Origin: Microvirga sp. TS319
Lineage (GTDB): Bacteria > Pseudomonadota > Alphaproteobacteria > Rhizobiales > Beijerinckiaceae
Assembly: GCF_041276405.1 (NCBI RefSeq)
Contig: NZ_JBGGGT010000002.1
Span: forward strand, 1,401,001-1,465,000
Direction of reading: 5' to 3'
Length of the DNA stretch: 64,000 nucleotides
Shown: positions 25,506-33,084 of the stretch, piece after piece
Numbering within the stretch: position 1 is the first letter of the stretch
How the letters are laid out: the number at the start of each line of letters is the position of its first letter
Notes under the pieces: model-generated
Databases searched by the model: none
What the model saw: the letters and a program-made list of their open reading frames with translations, nothing else
Told to the model about the DNA's origin: nothing
Program-made: the position numbers and the translations under genes

Positions 25506-26292
25506 TGGCCGTCTCCACTCCGAGATAAGCCTGTTGGACCACCGGGGAGGCGATGACCTTCGCGGGATCTCCGTCGGCCACGAGGGCGCCGTTGTGCAGC
25601 ACGATGATCCGGTCCGCGAGCGAGCGGACCACGTCCATCTTGTGCTCCACGAGAAGGACCGTCGCCTCGCCGCGTTGCTTGATGTCCTGAATGAGCTCGA
25701 GCACGGTCGGCACCTCGTCGACGCTCATTCCCGCCGTCGGCTCGTCGAACATGAAGACTTTGGGCTCCATCGCGATCAGAAGCGCCACTTCGAGCTTGCG
25801 CTGATCGCCATGAGAGAGCGCCTTCGGGGCGATGTGGCGCTTGTCGCTCAGGCGGACCCGCTCGAGAATCTCCTCCGCTTTTCGAATGAGGTCGCGGCGA
25901 GCGTTCCACACTGTCAACAGCGACCATCCCGCCTCCGCGCGGCTTTGGACCGCGAGCCGCACGTTTTCCAGCGCCGACAGATCGGGGAAGAGATTGGTGA
26001 GCTGAAAGGCGCGGCCCAATCCGCGCTTGGCGCGGGCGGACGGGGGGAGGGCCGTGATGTCCTCCCCCGCCACCAGAACCTGTCCCGATGTGGCGCGCAG
26101 CTGGCCGGATATCAGGTTGAAATAGGTGGTCTTGCCCGCTCCGTTCGGGCCGACGATAGCCGTGAGAGTTCCGGGACCGAACCGGCACGAGACGTCATCG
26201 ACGGCCACATGGCCGCCGAAGCGGACGGTGAGCCCGCGCGTTTCGAGCGCGGGCATTGCGGCTGCCGGGGACGTCACGTCTGGCTTGAGCAT
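25498..26292 (-). CDS. livG: Branched-chain amino acid type ABC ATPase LivG
   Basis: 264-residue ABC ATPase: Walker A GPNGAGKTTYFN, LivG-type GRAFQLTNLFP, signature variant LSHGDQRKLE (the usual SGGQ replaced), Walker B VFMFDEPTAGMS and VEHKMDVV. The start used (MLKPDVTSP) is an ATG inside the end of repeat element R6, with no ribosome site; an ATG at 26256 (MPALETRGLTV) fits the family start better, and one at 26316 lies deeper in the repeat. The true start needs proteomic or ribosome data. Confidence 0.88.
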   Translation of the reverse strand: MLKPDVTSPAAAMPALETRGLTVRFGGHVAVDDVSCRFGPGTLTAIVGPNGAGKTTYFNLISGQLRATSGQVLVAGEDITALPPSARAKRGLGRAFQLTNLFPDLSALENVRLAVQSRAEAGWSLLTVWNARRDLIRKAEEILERVRLSDKRHIAPKALSHGDQRKLEVALLIAMEPKVFMFDEPTAGMSVDEVPTVLELIQDIKQRGEATVLLVEHKMDVVRSLADRIIVLHNGALVADGDPAKVIASPVVQQAYLGVETANA

Positions 26293-26404
26293 CGGACGTG
26301 AAAAGTGGATTTGCACTTTTGGGATTCTCTCCGATGCTCCCTTCCTGGAAAGAGCGCATCGTTCTGGCGAAAAACCGGGACCACTTTTTCACACGATGCG
26401 CTAG
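26287..26404. repeat. Intergenic mosaic element R6, order B-A, filling the livK-livG gap
   Basis: The left end is GAGCATCGG (complement contains a possible livG ATG); the right end is ACGATGCGCTAG, whose complement TAG is the livK stop. The element therefore makes up the entire space between binding-protein and ATPase genes of one operon. Stem-loops here could lower downstream expression or protect the livK mRNA; that role is inferred. Confidence 0.9.
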
Positions 26405-27591
26405 CGCTTGTTGCGGACCGGAATCGGCATCTTGTCGGCCGGGATCGTCGCGACGAGGTCGAGCAGGTCGTTCGAATCCTTGCCGTTGGCCCTGACCTTG
26501 AAGTGATACATCTCCTGCAGGGCCTGATGATCCTCCTTGCGGAAGGTCATGGCGCCTTTCGGGGTATCGAAGCTCATGCCTTCCATGGCCGCGATCAGCT
26601 TCTCGGTGTCGGTGCCCCCGGCTTTCTGAATGGCCGTGACGACGGCGGACGCAGCCGCGAAACCGCCCGCGGTGAAGAAGTCCGGGGGGGCGTTGTAGCG
26701 CTTCTGATGCTCGGCCACGAGCCAGTCGTTCAGAGCGTTCTTCGGGAAGTCCCAGTAATAATAGATCGCCCCTTCCATGCCGGGATAGTTCTTGTAGATC
26801 TGCATGGCGGGCAGAATGTTGCCGCCCGGTGCGATCTCGATGCCGAAGCGCTCCGGCTTCAGGTCCGCGATCTTCGGCAGGGGATGCTGGCCGGCCCAGA
26901 TGATGTGGATGATCTTCTTGCCCGGCTTGTCCTTCAGGGCGTCGAAAATGCGCTGGGCCGAGGCCGTGAAGTCCGTGGCGTTCTGCGGGGCGTATTCCTC
27001 GAAGACGACCTTCGCGTTCGGGCGGATTTCCGAGAGCGCGCTCTTGAGGGCGGCGACGCCGTCGCGGCCGAAGGCATAGTCCTGGGCGAGGGTTGCGATG
27101 GAAACGTCACCGGTCGCCGGGACGGCGGCCGCGTTGCCATAGGCATCCTGCGTCGAGTTGCGGGCCGTGCGGAAGATGAAGCGGTTCCACTTTTCGCCCG
27201 TGATCGCATCGGCTACGGCGGGCTCGACGATCAGGATCTTGCCGTTTTCCTCCGCGACCGGCAGCATCGCGAGCGCCGCAGCGGACGAGGTGGTGCCGAC
27301 GGCGATATCGACATTGTCGTCGTTATAGGCCTGTTCCAGCAGGGTCTTCGCGATATCCGCCTTGAGCTGGTCGTCCTTGACGATCACGGAGATCTTGCGG
27401 CCGTTCACCGCCATCGAACCCTTGGTGAGGTACTCGAGGCCCATCATGAAACCGGCTTCCGTCTGCTTGGCATAAGCTTCGAGCGGCCCGGTCTTGCCCG
27501 CAATCAAAGCAATCTTAATGTCTTGCGCAAGGGCGGCGGACGTAAAGAGAATCCCTGCCGTAACGGCAGAAATGGTGAACTTGAGACGCAT
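26401..27591 (-). CDS. livK: ABC transporter substrate-binding protein, LivK-like
   Basis: 396 residues with a clear signal peptide (MRLKFTISAVTAGILF, cleavage near TSAALA-Q) and a type-1 periplasmic-binding fold (IKIALIAGKTGPLEAYAKQ). It captures a small solute in the periplasm for LivHMGF. Ligand is uncertain: the family binds branched-chain amino acids, amides, urea or aromatic acids. First gene of the operon, upstream ribosome site GAGGGAAA. Its stop TAG is formed by the edge of repeat R6. Confidence 0.92.
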   Translation of the reverse strand: MRLKFTISAVTAGILFTSAALAQDIKIALIAGKTGPLEAYAKQTEAGFMMGLEYLTKGSMAVNGRKISVIVKDDQLKADIAKTLLEQAYNDDNVDIAVGTTSSAAALAMLPVAEENGKILIVEPAVADAITGEKWNRFIFRTARNSTQDAYGNAAAVPATGDVSIATLAQDYAFGRDGVAALKSALSEIRPNAKVVFEEYAPQNATDFTASAQRIFDALKDKPGKKIIHIIWAGQHPLPKIADLKPERFGIEIAPGGNILPAMQIYKNYPGMEGAIYYYWDFPKNALNDWLVAEHQKRYNAPPDFFTAGGFAAASAVVTAIQKAGGTDTEKLIAAMEGMSFDTPKGAMTFRKEDHQALQEMYHFKVRANGKDSNDLLDLVATIPADKMPIPVRNKR

Positions 27592-27619
27592 CGGTTTCCC
27601 TCTGTGTTTTTATTACGGC

Positions 27620-27648
27620 ATTGACGGTCGCGTCGCCGGACCTGTCAA
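27620..27648 (-). promoter_or_regulatory. Possible livK promoter
   Basis: Reading the minus strand, a perfect TTGACA hexamer (27648-27643) is followed 17 bases later by GTCAAT, a poor -10 match, about 30 bases before the livK ATG. The -35 is convincing by eye; the -10 is not. Confidence 0.25.
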
Positions 27649-27692
27649 GTTCGTTTGTGGGGAAGACCTTAGAGTGGCGATCAGTCTTTGGG

Positions 27693-28625
27693 TTAAGCCT
27701 CCGGCAGGACCGGGTTCTTGATGTCCCTGGCTTCGCGCCCGCGCCGGGCGGCTTCGCGTTCGAGGAACAGCAGCGCCACCCCCGCCGTGCAGATGACGCC
27801 GGCGCCCACGAGGGTCCAGAACCCGACGATGTCCCCGAAGGCCAGATAGCCCAGCACGATGGCCCAGACGATGAGGGTGTACTGATAGGGCGCGACGACG
27901 GAAGCCGGGGCGATCTTCAGCGAGCGGTTGACGCAGGCATGACCGGCCATCGAGACGATGCCGAGCAGGAACAGGCCGGCAAGGTCCAGCCAGCCCGGCG
28001 CCACCCATGCGAATGGTGCCACGGCGATGCCGAAGATGACGTTGCCGAGCATCTGGCCCAGAACCAGCGTTCCGTCATCCGTGTCCCGCAGCTTGCGGGT
28101 CGTGATCATCAGGAGCGAGTAGAACATGCTGCCGGCCAGGGCGATGAGGGCCGGCCAGGAGACCGTGGCCGGTGACGGGCGAAGCGCGATCAGCACGCCG
28201 ACGAAGCCCACGGCGATGGCGGCGATGCGCGGCTTGTCGATCCTCTCGCCCAGCAGGAATGCCGCGAAGGCCGCGACATAGATCGGGCCGGCGAGGTAAT
28301 AGGTCATGACGTCGGCGAGCGGCAGGTAGGTGACGGCCCAATAGAAGCAGGAGACTTCGAGGGTCGAGAGCAGGATCCGGAAGGCATGGAGGCCCGGCTG
28401 CGGCGGAACCCTGATCGGGACGTTCTGCTGCCGCATGATCGGAAGCAGAACGGCCAGGGCCGCGAGGCCGCGCAGGAGCAGGATCTGCCCGACGGAATAG
28501 GTGGCGACGAGCCACTTGCCCATGACGTCGTTCATGGAGAACAGGAAGGTGCCGAGCAGCATCAGGCCGATGCCGATCATGGCACCCGAACGCACTCTCG
28601 GGGAGGGGGGCGAAGCGTGACTCAT
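27693..28625 (-). CDS. EamA-family (DMT) transporter
   Basis: 310 residues, ten hydrophobic helices in two EamA repeats; the first begins GIGLMLLGTFLFSMNDVMGK and the second near SWPALIALAGSMFY. DMT exporters move amino acids, metabolites or amphiphiles; the substrate cannot be told. I chose ATG of MSHASPPSPRV over the ATG 30 bases upstream. It is divergent from the thioesterase, with an 83-bp shared promoter interval. Confidence 0.88.
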   Translation of the reverse strand: MSHASPPSPRVRSGAMIGIGLMLLGTFLFSMNDVMGKWLVATYSVGQILLLRGLAALAVLLPIMRQQNVPIRVPPQPGLHAFRILLSTLEVSCFYWAVTYLPLADVMTYYLAGPIYVAAFAAFLLGERIDKPRIAAIAVGFVGVLIALRPSPATVSWPALIALAGSMFYSLLMITTRKLRDTDDGTLVLGQMLGNVIFGIAVAPFAWVAPGWLDLAGLFLLGIVSMAGHACVNRSLKIAPASVVAPYQYTLIVWAIVLGYLAFGDIVGFWTLVGAGVICTAGVALLFLEREAARRGREARDIKNPVLPEA

Positions 28626-28708
28626 GGCCCCCACACATGCGGGAAGCGCGTGCAATTCACAAGGGGCATGAAAACTGTCTTAATGAGTGTGAGCAAGGAG
28701 ATGCGTTC

Positions 28709-29164
28709 ATGGATGACCCGACACCGCACGTTCCCGATTACGAGGCACGGGTGCGGGCGAGCTTCGCGAAACAGGGGCTCATGCGGACACTGGGGGCCTC
28801 CATCGCCCGCGTCTCGTCCGGGGCGGTCGACCTTGTTCTGCCGACCTCGCCCGCGGTGTCGCAGCAGCATGGCTTCACGCATGCGGGGGCCGTTGCGAGC
28901 ATCGCGGATTCGGCGGCCGGTTATGCGGCTCTGACCCTGATGCCGCCCGGAGCGGGTGTCCTGACGGCCGAGTTCAAGATCAATCTTCTCGCGCCGGCTC
29001 TGGGAGAGCGCATCGTGGCACGGGGCAAGGTCGTCAAGGCGGGCCGCACGCTGACCCTTGCGCAGACCGATGTCTTTGCCGAGCGCGAGGGTCATGAAAA
29101 GCTCGTCGCCGTTCTGATGGCCACCCTCATGACGGTGGAGGGACGCTCCGGGGTGGATGATTAG
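28709..29164 (+). CDS. PaaI-family acyl-CoA thioesterase
   Basis: 151-residue hotdog-fold protein: QQHGFTHAGAVASIADSAAG carries the PaaI-type Gly-rich helix, followed by EFKINLLAPALGERIVARG. Such enzymes hydrolyse acyl- or aryl-CoA esters. The catalytic acidic residue would be Asp in IADSAAG. GGAG eight bases before the ATG (MDDPTPHVPDY) fixes the start; 24 in-frame codons upstream are discounted. The TAG stop is the edge of repeat R7. Confidence 0.9.
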   Translation: MDDPTPHVPDYEARVRASFAKQGLMRTLGASIARVSSGAVDLVLPTSPAVSQQHGFTHAGAVASIADSAAGYAALTLMPPGAGVLTAEFKINLLAPALGERIVARGKVVKAGRTLTLAQTDVFAEREGHEKLVAVLMATLMTVEGRSGVDD

Positions 29165-29214
29165 AGCATCGAACGCGGGAAGTGGGAACCGGTTCTGCGT
29201 GAAGAGATGCTCTA
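29162..29214. repeat. Hybrid short palindromic element R7
   Basis: Begins TAGAGCATCG, the TAG being the thioesterase stop. Its left half (GAGCATCGAACGCGGGAAGTG) matches the outer part of B modules, while the right half (complement GAGCATCTCTTCACGCAG) matches the separate hairpin at 56986. It looks like a recombinant of the two types. Confidence 0.75.
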
Positions 29215-29219
29215 AGTGT

Positions 29220-30134
29220 TTAGAACGTCTTCGCCCCGTTCACGGGGAGCATGATGGCGTAAAGCGACGTCGTCGCGCAGATGAACAGCCGGTTGCGCTT
29301 CGCGCCCCCGAAAACCACGTTGGCGACCGTCTCCGGAACCAGGATCTTGCCGATGAGCGTGCCATCGCTCTCGTAGCAATGCACTCCGTCTCCCGCACTG
29401 GTCCAGATCCGTCCCTCGTCGTCGAGCCGGAAGCCGTCGAACAATCCACTGGTGCAGGTGGCGAAAACGCTTCCGCCCGTAAGCCGACCGTGCTCGCCCA
29501 CATCGAAGACCCGGATATGGCGGGGGCCGTCCATCACATGCGTCGCGCCCGTATCGACGATATAGAGCTTCTTCTCGTCGGGGGAAAAGGCGAGCCCGTT
29601 GGGGCGGACGAAATCGTCGGCGACGATGCCGATGGAGCCGTCCTGCGGGTCGACTCTGTAGACATAGCAGGCGCCGATCTCGCTTTCCGCCTTATGGCCC
29701 TCGTAATCGGAATCGATTCCATAGGCCGGATCCGTGAACCAGATCGAGCCGTCCGTCTTCACGACCACGTCGTTGGGACTGTTGAGGCGTTTGCCTTCGT
29801 AATGGCTGGCGATGACCGTGATGGAGCCGTCATGCTCCGTACGGGTAACGCGCCGGTTGCCGTGTTCGCAGGTCACGAGGCGACCTTCGCGGTCGACCGT
29901 GTTGCCGTTCGAATATCCGGACGGGGCACGAAAGACGCTGACGGTGTTCGATGTCTCGTCGAAGCGCATCATCCGGTCGTTGGGAATATCGCTCCAGACC
30001 AGGTAGCGCCCCGCCGGGAAATAGGCCGGGCCCTCGGCCCAGCGGCACCCCTCCGCGAGCTTTTCCAGCCGGGCCGTAGGATTGATCAGACGTCGAAAGC
30101 GCTCATCGAGTTCAACGGCCATGTCACGCAACAT
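29220..30134 (-). CDS. SMP-30/gluconolactonase/LRE family protein
   Basis: 304-residue six-bladed propeller lactonase. Metal-site residues are visible in context: Glu in WAEGPAYFPAG, Asn in LNSPNDVVVKTDGSIWFTD, Asn/Asp in VRPNGLAFSPDEKKLYIVD. Such enzymes open sugar lactones (glucono-, galactono-) to acids. No signal peptide. An alternate ATG lies four residues in (MAVELDERF). It converges on the thioesterase with only repeat R7 between. A sugar dehydrogenase partner is not nearby, so the physiological lactone is unknown. Confidence 0.9.
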   Translation of the reverse strand: MLRDMAVELDERFRRLINPTARLEKLAEGCRWAEGPAYFPAGRYLVWSDIPNDRMMRFDETSNTVSVFRAPSGYSNGNTVDREGRLVTCEHGNRRVTRTEHDGSITVIASHYEGKRLNSPNDVVVKTDGSIWFTDPAYGIDSDYEGHKAESEIGACYVYRVDPQDGSIGIVADDFVRPNGLAFSPDEKKLYIVDTGATHVMDGPRHIRVFDVGEHGRLTGGSVFATCTSGLFDGFRLDDEGRIWTSAGDGVHCYESDGTLIGKILVPETVANVVFGGAKRNRLFICATTSLYAIMLPVNGAKTF

Positions 30135-30153
30135 GGTGGGCCCTCACTGCTTG

Positions 30154-30357
30154 GCACATCGTGCGAGAACGTGGACCGGATTGTCGCACGATGCGCTCAT
30201 GAAGGAAGAGTGCATTGGATGGAGCCCAAAAGGGCAGGTCCACTTTTCGGCTAGCGCGGCCCGCTGGGTCCGCGCGATGCTCCCACTATAGCCCAGCATA
30301 GCCCAGCGCATCGTTTGCTGCGAAAAACCGGGTCCGGTTTTTCGCCCGAGGCGCTAG
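30154..30357. repeat. Degenerate composite mosaic element R8
   Basis: A shortened A module (about 30154-30196), a B-like module with extra GC-rich sequence (about 30210-30281) and an inverted A-like module (30306-30357). The right end GCGCTAG gives, on the minus strand, the TAG stop of the UspA gene. The whole UspA to SMP-30 gap is this element. Confidence 0.75.
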
Positions 30358-31190
30358 TGAGCCATGAGAACGGGGATGGTGGTATTGCTCAGAATATGGC
30401 TGGTCGCCCCTCCGAAGAACATCTGCCTCAGGCGGCTCTGGGTGTAGGCGCCCTTGACCAGAAGGTCGCAGCCGAGGGTGGCGCACTCGGACAGAATGGC
30501 CTCGCCCGGCTTGTCCGCCGGGTCGGGAACGGCGATGGCCTCGGCGGCGATATCGTGCATCCTCAGGGAGCGGGCGAGTTCGGATCCGGAAGGGCCGGGT
30601 ACGCCCCAATCCTCCAACTCGAGGATGACGACGCGCCGCGCCTTTTTCAGAAGCGGCATGGCCCCGAGCACGGCGCGCGCCGTCTCGGTGCTGCGGTTCC
30701 AGGCAATGACGACGACGTCGCCGAAGGTCCGGGGTACGCCCGGCGGGGCGATCATGACCGGACGGCCGGTCTCGAACAGCGCAGCCTCGACCGTCGAAAG
30801 GCGCGTCTGGCCCTCGGAGCCGTCGGGCCTGCCGACCACGGTCGTGTCGAACACCCGGCCATAGGCGCCCAGGAACGCATCCTCCATCAACCCGTCCTGA
30901 CGCCATCCGAAACTCAGGCCCGCCAGGCCCGCGGACGCGCGCGCGATCTGCTTGGTGGCCATGAAGCCTTCGAACCGCTCGCGGCAGGTGCGCGCGATGT
31001 CGATGCGGTTTTCCGGGGTCAGCGGCGAGGGAACGCCAATGGCGATGTCGACCGGCAGAACGACCGGGTAATCGGGGGTGATCGCCAGACCCTCGATATA
31101 GCTGTCAAAGGTTCGGCTGAGAAGGAGGGCCAACTCGAGTTGGCTCTCGACGAGGCCATGATCTTCGATCGGAACGAGAATGCTTTTCAT
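30354..31190 (-). CDS. Tandem universal stress protein (UspA)
   Basis: 278 residues with two Usp domains: the first from MKSILVPIEDHGLVESQLEL, the second from about residue 155 (DVVVIAWNRSTETARAVLGA). The C-terminal LLVKGAYTQSRLRQMFFGGA keeps the family glycine pattern G-x9-G-G for nucleotide binding, with SHILSNTTIPVLMAH closing the domain. Role in stress survival is a family inference. ATG chosen at the Usp start; the 34 upstream codons fall in repeat R9 sequence. Neighbouring PPK2 also fits energy or nucleotide stress. Confidence 0.9.
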   Translation of the reverse strand: MKSILVPIEDHGLVESQLELALLLSRTFDSYIEGLAITPDYPVVLPVDIAIGVPSPLTPENRIDIARTCRERFEGFMATKQIARASAGLAGLSFGWRQDGLMEDAFLGAYGRVFDTTVVGRPDGSEGQTRLSTVEAALFETGRPVMIAPPGVPRTFGDVVVIAWNRSTETARAVLGAMPLLKKARRVVILELEDWGVPGPSGSELARSLRMHDIAAEAIAVPDPADKPGEAILSECATLGCDLLVKGAYTQSRLRQMFFGGATSHILSNTTIPVLMAH

Positions 31191-31254
31191 GAGATTATTG
31201 TCGCGCGCCAAGCCCCGCTCGGCAAGGGCCTTCGACGAAGGTGGCATCCGGGCC

Positions 31255-31371
31255 AGCGCATCGTGCGAAAAAGTGGCTCCGGCTGTTCGCAAGAACGATG
31301 CGCTGTTCTAGAAGGGAGCATCGGGTTCAACCCCAAAAGGGTAAATCCACGTCCCGCGTCCGATGCTCTAG
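31255..31371. repeat. Intergenic mosaic element R9, order A-B
   Basis: A core at 31258 and B core at 31318 (60 bp apart). The right end GATGCTCTAG provides, on the minus strand, the TAG stop of the PPK2 gene. It fills most of the PPK2 to UspA gap. Confidence 0.88.
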
Positions 31372-32201
31372 GCGATGGTGAAGTCGTCGGGGTTCCAGGA
31401 TACCTTGGGATATTGCGGGTCCATCTCTTCGAGGGTCGCCTTGACGATGGAGGCGACGGCCGCGTTGCGGACCCATTTCCGGTCGGCCGGGATGACATAC
31501 CACGGAGCATGCTGCGTGGAGCAGCGGTTCAGCATGGTCTCGTAGGCCTCCTGGTATTCGTCCCAGAAGGCCCGGTCCTCGAGATCGCCCGGGTTGAATT
31601 TCCAGTGCTTTTCCGGGTTGTCGAGACGCTCCTGGAGCCGGTCCTTCTGCTTGTCCTTCGAAATGTGCAGCATGAACTTGAGAATGGTCGTGCCGCTCTC
31701 CGTCAGCATTCTTTCGAAGGCGTTGATCTGGTCGTAGCGTTGCTCGACGGCTTCGTGCGGGGCGAGCTTCCTCACCTTCGCGATCAGGACGTCCTCGTAA
31801 TGGGAGCGATTGAAAATGCCGATGGTGCCGCGCCTCGGACAGGCCGCGTGGACGCGCCACAGATAGTCGTGCGCGAGCTCCTGCGCCGTCGGAACCCCGA
31901 AGGCGGTGACGGAGACCCCCAAGGGGCCGGTTGCATTGAACACGGTGCGGATCGTGCCGTCCTTGCCGGAGGTGTCGGTGCCCTGAAGCACGACGAGGAG
32001 GGCGCGCGAGCCCTCCGCATAAAGCCTGTCCTGCAGGACGTTGATGTCCCGAGCCATGGCGTCCGTGGCGGTCTTCGTCTCTCGCTCGTCGTCGAACAGA
32101 CTGGAATCGCGCGGGTCGCGATCCTTCAACCTGGCGCGCTCTCCCGGTTCGACCCGCAGTTTATCGATGATGGCACGCTCATGACCCGTCATACCCGACA
32201 C
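31368..32201 (-). CDS. ppk2: Polyphosphate kinase 2 (PPK2 family)
   Basis: Transfers phosphate between polyphosphate and nucleotides (typically polyP + ADP/GDP or AMP). 277 residues: Walker A GTDTSGKDGTIR near residue 74, lid and Walker B region GIFNRSHYEDVLIAKV, then FMLHISKDKQKDRLQERL and WYVIPADRKWVRN, all typical of single-domain PPK2. The subclass (I, II or III) and direction of reaction cannot be settled from sequence by eye. An alternative ATG is three codons in. It is co-oriented with the UspA gene. Confidence 0.92.
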   Translation of the reverse strand: MSGMTGHERAIIDKLRVEPGERARLKDRDPRDSSLFDDERETKTATDAMARDINVLQDRLYAEGSRALLVVLQGTDTSGKDGTIRTVFNATGPLGVSVTAFGVPTAQELAHDYLWRVHAACPRRGTIGIFNRSHYEDVLIAKVRKLAPHEAVEQRYDQINAFERMLTESGTTILKFMLHISKDKQKDRLQERLDNPEKHWKFNPGDLEDRAFWDEYQEAYETMLNRCSTQHAPWYVIPADRKWVRNAAVASIVKATLEEMDPQYPKVSWNPDDFTIA

Positions 32202-32295
32202 TCCTGAAATCCCTCAGGACGATAGGGCACCCACCCGCGAAAGGAAGGTCCGGACGGGGCCGGGACCTTCTTTACGGGGGGCCATTCGCACCCTG

Positions 32296-32413
32296 GAGCC
32301 TCGAACGCGGGAAGTGGATTTGCCCTTTTGGGATTGATCCGATGCTTCCTTCTTGGAATGAGCGCATCGTTCCTGCAAAAAACCGGTTCCCACTTTTTCG
32401 CACGATGCGCTAG
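32296..32413. repeat. Intergenic mosaic element R10, order B-A (inverted)
   Basis: Left end GAGCCTCGAACGCGGGAAGTG (B, one changed arm base), inverted A ending ACGATGCGCTAG at 32413. It lies in the divergent interval between PPK2 and the GST gene, so any promoters there must flank or use it. Confidence 0.87.
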
Positions 32414-32448
32414 CAAGAGAGCTCCACGCTCACGAAAGGCGCCCCGCG

Positions 32449-33084
32449 ATGTTGGTCCTCCATTACTATCCCGGCAATGCCAGCCTGCTGCCGCACATGA
32501 TGCTGCGTGAGATCGGCGCGCCTTTCGAGATGCGTCTCGTCGACCGGGACAACAATGCCCAGAAGAGCCCGGAGTACCTGAAGCTCAATCCGAACGGCCG
32601 CATTCCCGTGCTGATCGACGGCGACCTCGTGTTGTTCGAGACTGTAGCGATCGCCCTGCATCTCATCGACCGGTTCCCCGAGGCCGGTCTCGCTCCGCAG
32701 GTGGGAAGCCGTGAGCGGGCGGAGTTCTACAAATGGGTGGTTCACCTGACGAACACCCCGCAGGCCGAATATCGCGCCTGGTTCTATCCGCATGAACATG
32801 TGACCGACGAGGCCGCCATACCGGCCGCGAAGAAGGCCGCCGAGCAGCGTCTCTACGGGATGTTCGACGTGATCTCCGAACAGCTCGGAAACCGGCAATG
32901 GCTCCTCGGAGATCGCTTCTCCGCGGCCGATCTCTTCCTGTTCATGCTGATCCGCTGGGGACGGGCCATGCCGCGACCGCCGCGGGCGCTTCCCAATCTG
33001 AACGCGTTGGCCGAGCGGGTGCTGTCGCGTCCTGCCGTTCAGGAGGCTCTCAAGGTCGAAGGAATTCAGGCGCCTTTCTTCTGA
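32449..33084 (+). CDS. Glutathione S-transferase family protein
   Basis: 211 residues: N-terminal thioredoxin fold (MLVLHYYPGNASLLPHMMLR; cis-Pro motif NPNGRIPVLIDGD; ETVAIALHLIDRF) and an all-helical C-domain (NRQWLLGDRFSAADLFLFML with the conserved N-capping Asp). Beta or nu class by appearance, probably with a catalytic Ser or Tyr; substrate unknown. The 3' end overlaps the 3' end of the convergent ligD-like gene by 19 bases. Confidence 0.9.
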   Translation: MLVLHYYPGNASLLPHMMLREIGAPFEMRLVDRDNNAQKSPEYLKLNPNGRIPVLIDGDLVLFETVAIALHLIDRFPEAGLAPQVGSRERAEFYKWVVHLTNTPQAEYRAWFYPHEHVTDEAAIPAAKKAAEQRLYGMFDVISEQLGNRQWLLGDRFSAADLFLFMLIRWGRAMPRPPRALPNLNALAERVLSRPAVQEALKVEGIQAPFF

